Below, piece after piece: positions 18,338-27,206 of a stretch of 64,000 bases of DNA. Made by a program: the position numbers and the translations under genes. Below the pieces are notes generated by a model. It saw only the letters and a program-made list of their open reading frames with translations, ran no database searches and was not told the origin of the DNA. Each line of letters begins with the position of its first letter. Positions within the stretch are counted from its first letter, which is position 1. This DNA is from Bacteroidales bacterium (GTDB lineage: Bacteria; Bacteroidota; Bacteroidia; Bacteroidales; Muribaculaceae), in contig JAUNPQ010000001.1 in the NCBI GenBank assembly GCA_030536615.1, positions 42,612 to 106,611 of the forward strand. The letters are read 5' to 3'.

Positions 18338-18533
18338 GATATCCCCCAACAAGGAGAGGGGGTTGCCAAATACCCGCTCCCAAGGGAGGAGGAGTCGCCG
18401 CGCATCGGCGAACATCCCTGAAGGCCATGACGGCCCTGGAGACCCATCGGGGTGTTCGGGGCCGTTGCGTTGCGGGGGGCGGTATTGCGGATGACGTATT
18501 TTAAGGTGAAATAACAGGAACAGAGATAGAGAT
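18338..18533. other. GC-rich structured intergenic stretch
   Basis: No gene. It holds purine/pyrimidine-rich blocks around 18345-18395 and a nested inverted repeat in which CGGCCC (from about 18432) faces GGGGCCG (near 18460), with ACCC facing GGGGT inside. Its base composition differs from other gaps in the window. It may be a repeat unit or a structured end of the TPR transcript; no second copy was found here. Confidence 0.35.
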
Positions 18534-19877
18534 ATGGACATAAAAGAACTTGCCACACGCCCGGTGGGGCGGCTGCTGTGGCAATACAGCATTCCGGCGG
18601 TGGTGGGCATGATTGTGGTGTCGCTCTACAATGTCATTGACCGCGTCATCATCGGTCAGCAGGTGGGTCCGGATGCTATCTCGGGTCTGGCTGTGACATT
18701 TCCGGTGATGAATCTGGCCACAGCTTTCGGCACGCTGATAGGTGTGGGTGCATCGGCGCGTGTGTCCATCCTTCTGGGGCAGAACCGTCTGGCCGACGCC
18801 TCGCGCGTGCTCGGCAATTCCCTGACGCTTACCCTGCTCATCGGAACGCTCTATGTCGGGGTGTTCGCACTCTTTCTTGATGATATCCTCATTGCTTTCG
18901 GAGCCTCTGAAAACACCCTTCCTTATGCACACAGCTTTATGTCCGTGCTGCTGCCGGGACTTTTGCTGATGAATCTCACCTTTAGTTTCAACAACATACA
19001 GCGTGCCTCCGGTTATCCGCGGCGCGCCATGGCGGCAATGCTGCTGAGCACCGGCATAAACCTTGTCCTTGCCATTATCTTTGTGCTATGGCTGAAAATG
19101 GGCATACGCGGAGCCGCTCTTGCCACTGATATAGCAATGCTCTCGGCTATGGTTTTTGTGATGTGGCATTTCATGCGCCGTGACAGCACTGTGCGTTTCA
19201 CGCGGGGCACCTACCGTCTTGATCGGCGTATTGTCATCAGCATTGTCAGCATCGGCGCTGCTCCGGCGCTGGTGAACGCTGCCGGCTGTCTTATAAATAT
19301 ATTGCTTAACAACGAGTTGTATAGTTTTGGCGGTGACAGCGCTGTGGGTGCGGCAGGCCTTTTCACAACCTATACACAGCTGATCTGCATGGTGGTGATA
19401 GGTATCTGTCAGGGTATGCAGCCCATTGTGGGCTACAACTACGGTGCCGGCAGAATGCAGCGTATGCGCCGTGCCTATACGCTGGCCGTGTTCGCTGCCA
19501 CACTTCTGTGTGTGGCCGGCAGTGCCGGCGGTCTGTTGCTGCCGGAGTTCATAGCCCGTGCTTTCACCACTGACAGCGCCCTGATACAGGCCACGGTCAA
19601 TTGTCTGCATCTGGCGCTGCTGGCGTTTGCCGTTGTAGGCTTCCAGATTGTCTCCACCAACTTCTTCCAGAGCATCGGACAGGCCGGCAAGTCGATACTG
19701 CTCTCGCTGACCCGGCAGGTCATCTTCCTCATACCGGCCCTGCTCATCCTGCCCCGGTGGCTTGACCTTGACGGTATATGGCTGTCATTCCCCGTGGGCG
19801 ATGTCCTTGCTACGGTGGTGACCGCCCTGCTCATCCACTACCAGTTCCGCAATATGCGTGCCATGCGGCAGCCGTGA
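18534..19877 (+). CDS. MATE family multidrug/Na+ efflux transporter
   Basis: 447 residues with about 12 hydrophobic segments. The N-terminal IPAVVGMIVVSLYNVIDRVIIGQQVGPDAISGLAV region is characteristic of MATE (MepA-type) exporters, and the second half repeats the fold (AAPALVNAAGCLINILLNNEL; GICQGMQPIVGYNYGAGRM). It should use an ion gradient to expel organic cations or drugs; the substrate cannot be read from sequence. No MarR-type regulator is adjacent. Confidence 0.92.
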   Translation: MDIKELATRPVGRLLWQYSIPAVVGMIVVSLYNVIDRVIIGQQVGPDAISGLAVTFPVMNLATAFGTLIGVGASARVSILLGQNRLADASRVLGNSLTLTLLIGTLYVGVFALFLDDILIAFGASENTLPYAHSFMSVLLPGLLLMNLTFSFNNIQRASGYPRRAMAAMLLSTGINLVLAIIFVLWLKMGIRGAALATDIAMLSAMVFVMWHFMRRDSTVRFTRGTYRLDRRIVISIVSIGAAPALVNAAGCLINILLNNELYSFGGDSAVGAAGLFTTYTQLICMVVIGICQGMQPIVGYNYGAGRMQRMRRAYTLAVFAATLLCVAGSAGGLLLPEFIARAFTTDSALIQATVNCLHLALLAFAVVGFQIVSTNFFQSIGQAGKSILLSLTRQVIFLIPALLILPRWLDLDGIWLSFPVGDVLATVVTALLIHYQFRNMRAMRQP

Positions 19878-19972
19878 CCATTGCCGCGCGCCGGTGACAT
19901 ACCCGTTGCTTTGAATGCACGGCTTTGCAGAAAACGTGTATGGCGTCCCGATGCGCAGGCAGGTTGTGCGGA

Positions 19973-20004
19973 TTTGTACGGAAAATAAATAATTTGTAAT
20001 TTTG
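19973..20004 (+). promoter_or_regulatory. Promoter of the acyltransferase-sigma54-lptE block
   Basis: TTTG (19973-19976), 20-bp spacer, TAATTTTG (19997-20004): full match to the Bacteroidota consensus, about 45 bp before the ATG at 20049. Confidence 0.8.
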
Positions 20005-20048
20005 CGTATTGCAAGAGGATATTAAACCACCTCTTATTCTTCCTGATA

Positions 20049-20930
20049 ATGAATGACAATGTCATCAATACAGCCCCGCAGGCCGGCGCCGGCGTGAAAC
20101 GCACTGTTCTTGACGAGAACGATGTCTATGCCATGGTGCCGCGGCTGGCCAAACATCCGCGCCTTGTGCGCTGGGCAATCAAATGGCTCTATGTGGACCA
20201 TGTCAACGACGTGCATTCCCGGTTCTTTGACAAGCCGGGACCGGCGTTCACACGTGCTTTGCTCAATGATCTGGACATCACAGTCCGCATTGACGGCCTT
20301 GATGTGCTTGACAATCTGCCTCAGGGAGCATTCATAACCGTCAGCAATCATCCGTTCGGAGCCCTTGACGGAATAACACTCATAGACATTATCGGCTCGC
20401 GGCGTCCCGAGTACAAGGTCATGGTCAATATGATACTTGGCCGGATAACCGCCATGCGCCCCAACTTCATAGCAGTTGACGCCATGGCCAGCGATGACCC
20501 GCACAAAAAAGCGGTGTCCATGATCGGTATCAAGGAAGCCATCAATCAGGTCAAGAGCGGCAAGCCTCTGGGATTTTTCCCTGCCGGCGCCGTCAGCAAG
20601 GTCAACTGGCGCGGACGCCTCAATGACCGTCAGTGGCAGCCCTCGGTCATCCGCCTCATAGACAAGTTGAAAGTGCCTGTGATACCTATCTATTTCCACG
20701 GCACCAACAGCTGGTTCTTCAACTTTCTGGGAGTGGTGTGCTGGCAGCTGCGTACACTCCGCCTGCCGCGCGAGGTGTGGCGCAAGAGCCACAAGACACT
20801 GCATGTGAGCGTGGGGCAGCCTATCTCTGTCGAGGAGCAGCAGGCTCATGCCGCCTCTGTTGAGGAGCTGGGCCGTTTCCTCAAAGAAAAGACATACGCG
20901 TTGCGGTCACAGTACAGACACAGCAGATAG
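20049..20930 (+). CDS. PlsC-like lysophospholipid/aminolipid acyltransferase
   Basis: 293 residues. The acyltransferase block ITVSNHPFGALDGITL has the catalytic His, but the Asp comes after five residues (HPFGALD) rather than the four of the classical HX4D motif. Later PlsC motifs are present (GFFPAGAVSKVNW; VPVIPIYFHG). This variant occurs in proteins often annotated as hemolysin or glycine-lipid O-acyltransferase in Bacteroidota, so an aminolipid role is possible but not shown. It opens an envelope gene block and ends 4 bp before the sigma-54 regulator. Confidence 0.8.
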   Translation: MNDNVINTAPQAGAGVKRTVLDENDVYAMVPRLAKHPRLVRWAIKWLYVDHVNDVHSRFFDKPGPAFTRALLNDLDITVRIDGLDVLDNLPQGAFITVSNHPFGALDGITLIDIIGSRRPEYKVMVNMILGRITAMRPNFIAVDAMASDDPHKKAVSMIGIKEAINQVKSGKPLGFFPAGAVSKVNWRGRLNDRQWQPSVIRLIDKLKVPVIPIYFHGTNSWFFNFLGVVCWQLRTLRLPREVWRKSHKTLHVSVGQPISVEEQQAHAASVEELGRFLKEKTYALRSQYRHSR

Positions 20931-20934
20931 ACCG

Positions 20935-22179
20935 ATGGATACCATGCATAACACATCCGGCATGCTCCCCGGAGCACCTCAGATACCTGCGGAAATCAGC
21001 GCCGGCGTTCAGGCTGCGCGCCGGCGTTTCGGCATCATAGGCAATGCCCCGGCACTTCTTGCCGCCGTGCAGCGTGCCGTGCGCGTGGCTCCCATAGACC
21101 TCTCGGTGCTGGTCACCGGAGAGAGCGGTGCCGGAAAGGAGTTCTTCCCGCAGATCATACATGCCAACAGCGCCCGCAAGCATGCCAAATACATTGCCGT
21201 CAACTGCGGCGCTATCCCCGAGGGCACAATAGACTCGGAACTCTTCGGCCACGAGAAAGGATCATTCACCGGCGCTGTGGCCTCACGTAAAGGATACTTT
21301 GAGGAAGCCGACGGCGGAACCATATTCCTTGATGAGGTTGCGGAACTTCCGCTCACAACCCAGGCCCGGCTGCTGCGTGTGCTTGAGACCGGCGAATTCC
21401 TGAAAGTGGGTTCAAGCAATGTCCAGAAAACAAACATACGCATCGTTGCCGCCACAAACGTTGACCTCAGACAGGCCATCGCCGACGGCAAATTCCGCGA
21501 GGACCTCTACTATCGCCTCTCCACGGTGCAGATCACCGTTCCGCCGCTGCGTGACCGCGGCAATGACATAGTGATGCTCACACGCAAGTTCGCCGCTGAC
21601 TTTGCCGAGCGCTACCGCATGCCCCAGATAGAGTTCAGCGAGGAAGCGCGTCTGAGAATGATGCACTACCGCTGGCCGGGCAATGTGCGCCAGCTCAAGA
21701 ACATTGTTGAGCAACTTGCTCTTTTTGAGGCCGGGACAACCGTCGAGGCCGACACTCTGGCCACCTATCTGCCGGCCATCACAGACACCTACATGCCCGC
21801 ACGCACCGGCGCGGCAGGCCATACATATGAGAGTGAGCGTGAGATGCTGTTCAACATGATCTTCTCCCTGCGCGAGAAAATTGATGACCTCACCGCGCGG
21901 CTTGAACGGGTGCAGCCACATATAACACCTGCTGTGACAGTCGACGCCCCGGCGGTGGAAACACCCGCCACCCCTTTCAGCACCACCGTGCCCGCGCTCA
22001 CCAACTATACCTCCATAGTAATGCCCGGCACCGGACATGTGCCCCCTGAGCCGTTGGAGAAAACAAAGATAGCCGATGCCCTTGTGCGCCACAGCGGACG
22101 CCGCAAGGCCGCTGCTGAAGAGCTGGGCATCTCCGAGCGCACCCTATACCGCAAAATCCGCGAGTATGGCCTTGAATAA
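20935..22179 (+). CDS. Sigma-54-dependent transcriptional activator, no receiver domain
   Basis: 414 residues. AAA+ domain with Walker A GESGAGKE, the sigma-54 contact loop GSFTGA, Walker B GTIFLDEVAEL and the arginine-finger region LRDRGNDI; a C-terminal Fis-type helix-turn-helix (KAAAEELGISERTLYRKIREYGL). Only about 45 residues precede the AAA+ domain, so no phosphoacceptor or GAF sensor is present; activity may be set by abundance or a partner protein. I took ATG 20935, 4 bp after the previous stop, over a longer frame overlapping the acyltransferase gene. It probably acts with RpoN. Confidence 0.92.
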   Translation: MDTMHNTSGMLPGAPQIPAEISAGVQAARRRFGIIGNAPALLAAVQRAVRVAPIDLSVLVTGESGAGKEFFPQIIHANSARKHAKYIAVNCGAIPEGTIDSELFGHEKGSFTGAVASRKGYFEEADGGTIFLDEVAELPLTTQARLLRVLETGEFLKVGSSNVQKTNIRIVAATNVDLRQAIADGKFREDLYYRLSTVQITVPPLRDRGNDIVMLTRKFAADFAERYRMPQIEFSEEARLRMMHYRWPGNVRQLKNIVEQLALFEAGTTVEADTLATYLPAITDTYMPARTGAAGHTYESEREMLFNMIFSLREKIDDLTARLERVQPHITPAVTVDAPAVETPATPFSTTVPALTNYTSIVMPGTGHVPPEPLEKTKIADALVRHSGRRKAAAEELGISERTLYRKIREYGLE

Positions 22180-22270
22180 GACTTTCAGCTGCATCCTTGC
22201 ATATCATATCGGGAAATTCCGCGTGAATCATCAATATAAACAGACACTTGAAACACCATAGACAAACCAA

Positions 22271-22783
22271 TTGAAACAACGCATCGCAATATTCATCACC
22301 ATTTTGCTGGCATGTGCCATGCCGGCGTGCATACCCAGTTTCAAACTGAACGGCTCGGCGCTTGACTACACCGTCTATAAGACTATACACGTCAGCGAGT
22401 TCCCCATACGCGCCGCACTGGTGTACGCGCCCCTGCAGCAGACATTTGAAAACACCCTCCTTGATTATATACAGCGCAACACGCGCCTCCAGACCACCGA
22501 TGGCGCCTCTGACCTTGAGATCGAGGGCGAGATAACCGGCTACAACCTCACTCCACAGGCTGTCACTGAGGATGCCTACGCCTCCAAGACACGCCTCACC
22601 ATCACCGTCAGGGTGAAATACACCGACAACAAAAAAGACACCAACAACATAGACCAGACATTTTCCGCATACCGCGATTTCGATGCAACGGAGCTGCTCA
22701 TAGACGTGCAGGACCAGCTCTGTGAGGAAATATCCAAAGAACTTGTGGATCTCATCTTCAACGCCACCCTCGGAAACTGGTGA
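22271..22783 (+). CDS. lptE: LptE-family lipoprotein of LPS transport
   Basis: 170 residues. LptE plugs the LptD barrel in the outer membrane and assists LPS export. The N-terminus has a lipoprotein signal peptide ending in the lipobox MPAC (Cys about residue 20). The body (FPIRAALVYAPLQQTFENTLLDYIQRNTRL then EIEGEITGYNLTP) matches LptE-like proteins of Bacteroidota. The start codon is TTG: an in-frame TAG lies 12 bp upstream, and the only later ATG would remove the signal peptide. Confidence 0.85.
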   Translation: MKQRIAIFITILLACAMPACIPSFKLNGSALDYTVYKTIHVSEFPIRAALVYAPLQQTFENTLLDYIQRNTRLQTTDGASDLEIEGEITGYNLTPQAVTEDAYASKTRLTITVRVKYTDNKKDTNNIDQTFSAYRDFDATELLIDVQDQLCEEISKELVDLIFNATLGNW

Positions 22784-22801
22784 GCACACCCATACCAATC
22801 C

Positions 22802-23554
22802 ATGAAAGCCCCAGAAACACATCCCTATTTCATATATCCGGCCATGACTTTTCTCAAAGAGCATCACCGTGAGCTTGAGCCGGGCCGCATCGCCGCCCTC
22901 AAGGAGCGTATCGCCCTCAATACTCCCGATCCGCGGGCGGCAGCACTCTATGTGGATATCGACGGGGACGACTGGGCGCATATCTACCCCGCTGCAGAGG
23001 CTGCCGCGCCCATTTCCACCGGACAGGCCATAGACACATTTCTGGAGACATACGGGCGCACATCACAGAAAGAGGAGGCGTTGCTTGAAAAGCTCATCTT
23101 CAATCCCACGCCTGACTATGCGCAGATTCTGGAGAAAGAAGAGGCGGGCGGTGCCGCGGGAGTGTCGGCCACTGCTCAGCGTGACAGTCAGGACACATTG
23201 ATTGACGCCTTTATAGCCGGGCACAAGGACACCGCATCGCCACATACTGATGTCCCCTCATCCGCTCCACAACCGGAAAGCGCCTCCCGACCGGAAGCCG
23301 CGATGCATGCGGAAAACCGCCGGACCCGCGCTCCGCAGGCGCCGGGCGCATCATCATCGCTCTCGGAAAGCCTTGCCGCCATATACATAAAACAAGGTCG
23401 CTATGAGCGCGCTTATGAGATTATTTCCGCATTAAATTTGAAAAATCCGGAAAAAAGTATTTACTTTGCAGACCAATTGCGTTTTTTGCAAAAACTGATC
23501 ACATTGCAAAAGCGCCGTGACGCGGCAGCTGCATCCCCGCGTCCGGCTGAATGA
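22802..23554 (+). CDS. Hypothetical protein with TPR-like C-terminus, lptE neighbour
   Basis: 250 residues, no signal peptide or membrane helix. The N-terminal half is helical (YFIYPAMTFLKEHHRELEPGRIAALKERIAL). The middle, about residues 120-180, is low-complexity (Ala, Pro, Ser, Glu). A single TPR-like pair follows (SLAAIYIKQGRYERAYEIISAL; YFADQLRFLQKLI). It sits 18 bp after lptE and before secG, so it probably belongs to the envelope biogenesis operon. No function can be assigned. Confidence 0.75.
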   Translation: MKAPETHPYFIYPAMTFLKEHHRELEPGRIAALKERIALNTPDPRAAALYVDIDGDDWAHIYPAAEAAAPISTGQAIDTFLETYGRTSQKEEALLEKLIFNPTPDYAQILEKEEAGGAAGVSATAQRDSQDTLIDAFIAGHKDTASPHTDVPSSAPQPESASRPEAAMHAENRRTRAPQAPGASSSLSESLAAIYIKQGRYERAYEIISALNLKNPEKSIYFADQLRFLQKLITLQKRRDAAAASPRPAE

Positions 23555-23630
23555 CCGCAGACACCGTTCCGGGCGCGTCTGTGGGGCTGTGTGAAAAATG
23601 ACGAATATAAATTTAACCAATTAATAAAAC

Positions 23631-24050
23631 ATGTTTATAGTTTTCGTAGTACTCACCGTTATCATCTCCGTCCTGATGATTCTGATCGTTCTGATCCAGA
23701 AATCCAAAGGCGGAGGCTTGTCCTCGCAGTTCGGCGGCGGCAACCAGGTTCTTGGCGTACGCGGCACCAACAGCTTCCTTGAGAAAGCCACATGGACCCT
23801 TGCCATCCTCATTCTGGCCCTCTCTGTCGGCGCAGCCCGCACAATGCCCAAAGCCGCTTCTGACCAGACACGTGCCGATGCTAAAGATGTTACGGCACCT
23901 GCCACCAACAACCAGACAGGCAAATTTGATGCCGGTGCGAAAGAAGTAGCGGCTGAACCCACCACCGCAACCATTGATCTTCAGGGTGCCGCCGATGCCG
24001 GCGCAGAAGCAGTGGCTGCAGAGGCAGTGGAAACCACCACAGCCCAGTAA
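23631..24050 (+). CDS. secG: Preprotein translocase subunit SecG
   Basis: 139 residues. The N-terminal helix (FIVFVVLTVIISVLMILIVLIQ) is followed by the conserved cytoplasmic KSKGGGLSSQFGGGNQVLGVRGTNSFLEK-type region and a second helix (WTLAILILALSVGA), the SecG pattern. The C-terminal 60 residues are an Ala/Thr-rich extension beyond the E. coli length, common in Bacteroidota. It assists SecYEG-mediated export. Confidence 0.95.
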   Translation: MFIVFVVLTVIISVLMILIVLIQKSKGGGLSSQFGGGNQVLGVRGTNSFLEKATWTLAILILALSVGAARTMPKAASDQTRADAKDVTAPATNNQTGKFDAGAKEVAAEPTTATIDLQGAADAGAEAVAAEAVETTTAQ

Positions 24051-24189
24051 GAAAAAAAGACAACAGCCGTTGTGCCGCATACGGGCCGGCAGGTTTCGGA
24101 AAGCCTGTTGGCCTTGTGCTGTTTGAGGCTCTGCCGCAGCAAAAGGGTGTTCCTAATAGAAGATATCCATAATATAAGGGGTGTCCCTG

Positions 24190-25503
24190 ATGATGTGTGG
24201 AGATCAATATGCAAACAATGTTGATAAACAGAGAACGGTGAAAAGAAGCGATTTTGAAATAATGGCTCCCGTGGGCTCATATGAGAGCCTGCATGCCGCC
24301 ATCGATGCCGGTGCCGACGCGGTTTATTTCGGTGTCGGCGGCCTGAACATGCGGTCGCGCTCAAGCGTCAATTTCACACTCGATGACCTGCGTGAGATAG
24401 CCGCCATATGCCACAGCGCAGGGGTGAAAACCTACCTGACCCTCAACATAGTGCTCTTTGACAGCGATCTGGAGGCGGCATATGCCACCGTGCGCACCGC
24501 CATGCAAGCCGGCATATCGGCCATAATCGCCGCCGATATGGCCATAATCCTCTATGCCCGCTCAATAGGCATGGAAGTACACATCTCCACACAGGTCAAC
24601 ATCACCAACTATGAAAGCCTGCGCTTCTACGCCGGGTGGGCGGATGTGATGGTGCTGGCCCGCGAGATGAATCTTGACGGTGTGGCCGCGATAGCGCGGC
24701 GCATTGAGGCTGACGGTCTCTGCGGACCGGCCGGAAAGCCCGTGCGCATAGAGATGTTCTGCCACGGTGCACTGTGCATGGCCGTGTCTGGGAAATGCTA
24801 CATGTCGCTCCACGAGATGGACTCAAGCGCCAACCGAGGCGCCTGCACGCAGATATGCCGTCGCGCCTACACCCTCACCGACTCTGACACCGGCCAGCAG
24901 ATAGAAGTTGACAACAAATATCTGATGTCACCCAAGGATCTGAAAACCATACACTTCCTCAACAAGATGGTTGATGCCGGTGTGCGTGTCTTCAAGATTG
25001 AAGGCCGTGCGCGCGGTCCGGAGTATGTGCGTACAGCCGTGGAGTGCTATTCAGAGGCCCTTGACGCCATATGCGCCGGAACATACTCTGAGGACATGAT
25101 CACCGCCTGGGATGAGCGTCTGGCCCGCGTTTTCAACCGAGGTTTCTGGGACGGATACTATCTTGGGCGTCGTCTTGGCGAATGGTCGCATAAATATGGG
25201 TCATCGGCAACGCGTGTCAAACGCTACATAGCCAAGGGCGTGAAATACTTCTCGCGCATAGGCGTCGGCGAATTCATCATGGAAGCCGATGAACTCCGTG
25301 TGGGCGATGAAGTGGTCATCACCGGTCCAACTACCGGTGCCCTGATTGTGAAAGTCAGCGACATACAGGTTGACTGCAAGTCAGTGCCCTGCACCGTGAA
25401 AGGACAGGCGTTCTCAATCCCCGTACCCGCCAAAATACGTCCCTCTGACCGCCTCTACCGGTGGATGCCTGTCGGTGAGGCCCCGCGCCACAAACGATTC
25501 TGA
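24190..25503 (+). CDS. Peptidase U32-family protein, probable RNA hydroxylation enzyme
   Basis: 437 residues. A TIM-barrel start (FEIMAPVGSYESLHAAIDAGADAVYFG) is followed by the U32 signature EMFCHGALCMAVSGKCYMS and further Cys residues (CTQICRRAY) that could bind a metal cluster, then a C-terminal beta domain. Relatives RlhA and TrhP (YegQ) take part in prephenate-dependent hydroxylation of 23S rRNA or tRNA; which of the two is uncertain here. A GTG at 24181 would add three residues; I prefer ATG 24190. Confidence 0.88.
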   Translation: MMCGDQYANNVDKQRTVKRSDFEIMAPVGSYESLHAAIDAGADAVYFGVGGLNMRSRSSVNFTLDDLREIAAICHSAGVKTYLTLNIVLFDSDLEAAYATVRTAMQAGISAIIAADMAIILYARSIGMEVHISTQVNITNYESLRFYAGWADVMVLAREMNLDGVAAIARRIEADGLCGPAGKPVRIEMFCHGALCMAVSGKCYMSLHEMDSSANRGACTQICRRAYTLTDSDTGQQIEVDNKYLMSPKDLKTIHFLNKMVDAGVRVFKIEGRARGPEYVRTAVECYSEALDAICAGTYSEDMITAWDERLARVFNRGFWDGYYLGRRLGEWSHKYGSSATRVKRYIAKGVKYFSRIGVGEFIMEADELRVGDEVVITGPTTGALIVKVSDIQVDCKSVPCTVKGQAFSIPVPAKIRPSDRLYRWMPVGEAPRHKRF

Positions 25504-25549
25504 AAAACAGCCATTAAACGCCCTATAACAGCTAATCCGCATTCCAATC

Positions 25550-25843
25550 ATGAAAAATTTCGCAAACTGGTGCAGACGCTACATCTCGGTTACAGGAGTT
25601 CTGGTGATAGCCGCAGTGATATACATGGTGTTCTTTCAGGAAAATTCCATGGCGCGCATCTACAGCTACCGCCAGACAATAGACTCCCTCAACATCCAGA
25701 TAAAGATGCAGAACGACACCATGGAATATTACCGTGCCCTCAACCGCGAGCTTAATGCCAACAACCCCGAAGCCATTGAACGCGTTGTCCGCGAGAACTT
25801 CAACATGTGCACCGCCGACGAAGACATATACATGATAAAATAA
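25550..25843 (+). CDS. Septum formation initiator (FtsB/DivIC-like)
   Basis: 97 residues. One membrane helix (YISVTGVLVIAAVIYMVFF), then a periplasmic coiled coil (IYSYRQTIDSLNIQIKMQNDTMEYYRAL) and a short C-terminal block (PEAIERVVRENFNMCTADEDIYMIK) typical of the family, which bridges the division proteins FtsL and FtsQ. It is 46 bp upstream of the membrane protein gene at 25889. Confidence 0.88.
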   Translation: MKNFANWCRRYISVTGVLVIAAVIYMVFFQENSMARIYSYRQTIDSLNIQIKMQNDTMEYYRALNRELNANNPEAIERVVRENFNMCTADEDIYMIK

Positions 25844-25888
25844 GAGGTTATTAACCCCTCACCTGAACAACAATCTCTGAACTGCAAG

Positions 25889-26251
25889 ATGAAAAAAACA
25901 CTTATAGCTATCCTCTATGCCGGACTGATCCTTGTGGCAGTCGGCTGTCTGCTGCCCCTTATCTTCGGGCCGCATAGCACAGTCTACAAATATGTCTTTA
26001 CGGCAGGCGCCGTGCTGCACCTTGTGGGACGTGTGGGCTTGCCTTACCGCGGCCCGTATCTGCGCGTGCGCCGTCTGAGCCGCATACTGGTGTGGAGCGG
26101 ACTCTTCTACTGTGCCGGCGCTTTCTTCATGTTTTACTCCGTTGATCCCCGCGACTGGCTTGCCTTTGTGCTTGCCGGAGCGTTGGTGCAATGCTATGTG
26201 TCAATAGCCATGCCCCGCGCCATGCGTAAAAGCCGGCAGGAGGGAAGATGA
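25889..26251 (+). CDS. Small integral membrane protein, unknown function
   Basis: 120 residues with about four hydrophobic segments (IAILYAGLILVAVGCLLPLIF; YVFTAGAVLHLVGRV; ILVWSGLFYCAGAFFMF; WLAFVLAGALVQCYVSIAM) and basic loops. I do not recognise the family. Its TGA overlaps the ATG of the next HAD gene (ATGA, 4 bp), so the two are translationally coupled. Confidence 0.75.
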   Translation: MKKTLIAILYAGLILVAVGCLLPLIFGPHSTVYKYVFTAGAVLHLVGRVGLPYRGPYLRVRRLSRILVWSGLFYCAGAFFMFYSVDPRDWLAFVLAGALVQCYVSIAMPRAMRKSRQEGR

Positions 26252-27084
26252 GCAGGGTTTTGTTTGTCAGTGACATGGACGGCACGCTCCTCAACTCCGA
26301 CGTGCGCGTCTCACCCATAACGTCACAGATCATCACTGAACTGTCCCGGCAGGGAGCGCTGATAACCGTTGCCACCGCGCGCACGCCCGGCACAGTGGCC
26401 GGCCTGCTCAAGGACACGCTGATAAACGTACCCGCGATTGTGATGACCGGAGCCGCCCTCTGGCACACAGACACAAACACCTACAGCGACGTGCGCTTCA
26501 TCCCCTCCGACCAATATGCCGTCATTGACGATATATACGCCCGTGCCGGAGTGTCGCCGTTCATCTACACACTCTCTGATGATCACATCCTCCACGTCTA
26601 CCATAACGAATCGGAATTGTCCGCGCCCGAGAAAGATTTTGTTGACGAACGCCGCCATCTTGCCCTGAAAAAATTCCACATCGGGCAGATGCCCGTTGCC
26701 ACCACAGACACGCGCCGTGTCCTACAGTTCGCCATGGGCACCGAAAAGGCCGTGCGCGACACCGCCGATGCCCTCCGTGAGGCCACTTACTGCCAGGTGT
26801 CCTTTTATCGCGACACATACAGCGACATGTGGATACTTGAAGTCTTTGCCCCGGGAGTGAGCAAAGCCGCCGCTGTCACCGCCATGCGGCAGCGTCTCGG
26901 AATCGACAAGACGGTTGTCTATGGCGACAACCTCAACGACCTGCCCATGATGGCTGTGGCTGATGTAGCCATTGCTGTTGACAACGCTCTGCCGCAGGTG
27001 CGTCAGGCTGCTGATGTTGTCATAGGCTCACATGACACTGACGCGGTTGCACGTAGCATGGAACACCTTTTCGCCACACTCTGA
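26248..27084 (+). CDS. Cof-type HAD phosphatase
   Basis: 278 residues. Motif I is VSDMDGTLLNSDV (nucleophile and acid Asp). The large C2-type cap follows, and motif IV is VYGDNLNDLPMM, the Cof/YbjI signature. Members dephosphorylate sugar phosphates, FMN or pyridoxal phosphate; the substrate is not predictable here. Coupled to the membrane protein upstream, and followed by a terminator-like repeat. Confidence 0.92.
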   Translation: MSRVLFVSDMDGTLLNSDVRVSPITSQIITELSRQGALITVATARTPGTVAGLLKDTLINVPAIVMTGAALWHTDTNTYSDVRFIPSDQYAVIDDIYARAGVSPFIYTLSDDHILHVYHNESELSAPEKDFVDERRHLALKKFHIGQMPVATTDTRRVLQFAMGTEKAVRDTADALREATYCQVSFYRDTYSDMWILEVFAPGVSKAAAVTAMRQRLGIDKTVVYGDNLNDLPMMAVADVAIAVDNALPQVRQAADVVIGSHDTDAVARSMEHLFATL

Positions 27085-27132
27085 CAGACGCGTTGACAGC
27101 TGTCACCCGCTATGACAGCCGGGGGGCGGAAT

Positions 27133-27206
27133 ACAACACGGGCGCCCGGAATCAGAATGTCGGGGCGCCCGCGTCGTGGCCGGCCTTAAGCCTGTGTTGT
27201 GTTTTT
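27133..27206 (+). terminator. Terminator-like inverted repeat with alternative stems
   Basis: ACAACACGGGC (27133-27143) pairs with GCCTGTGTTGT (27190-27200; one G-U), followed by GTTTTTC. An inner alternative pairs CGGGCGCCC (27139-27147) with GGGCGCCCG (27163-27171) and competes for the same bases. Probable end of the HAD transcript. Confidence 0.5.

Noticed and set aside
18218-18610. 130-residue minus-strand frame across the GC-rich spacer
   Set aside because: Overlaps the ends of two well-supported plus-strand genes and has no recognisable features.
20034-20849. 271-residue minus-strand frame
   Set aside because: Antisense to the acyltransferase gene, with no family features and no promoter or start context.
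21998-22981. 327-residue minus-strand frame
   Set aside because: Antisense to the sigma-54 regulator, lptE and the TPR-like gene; composition is that of a shadow frame.
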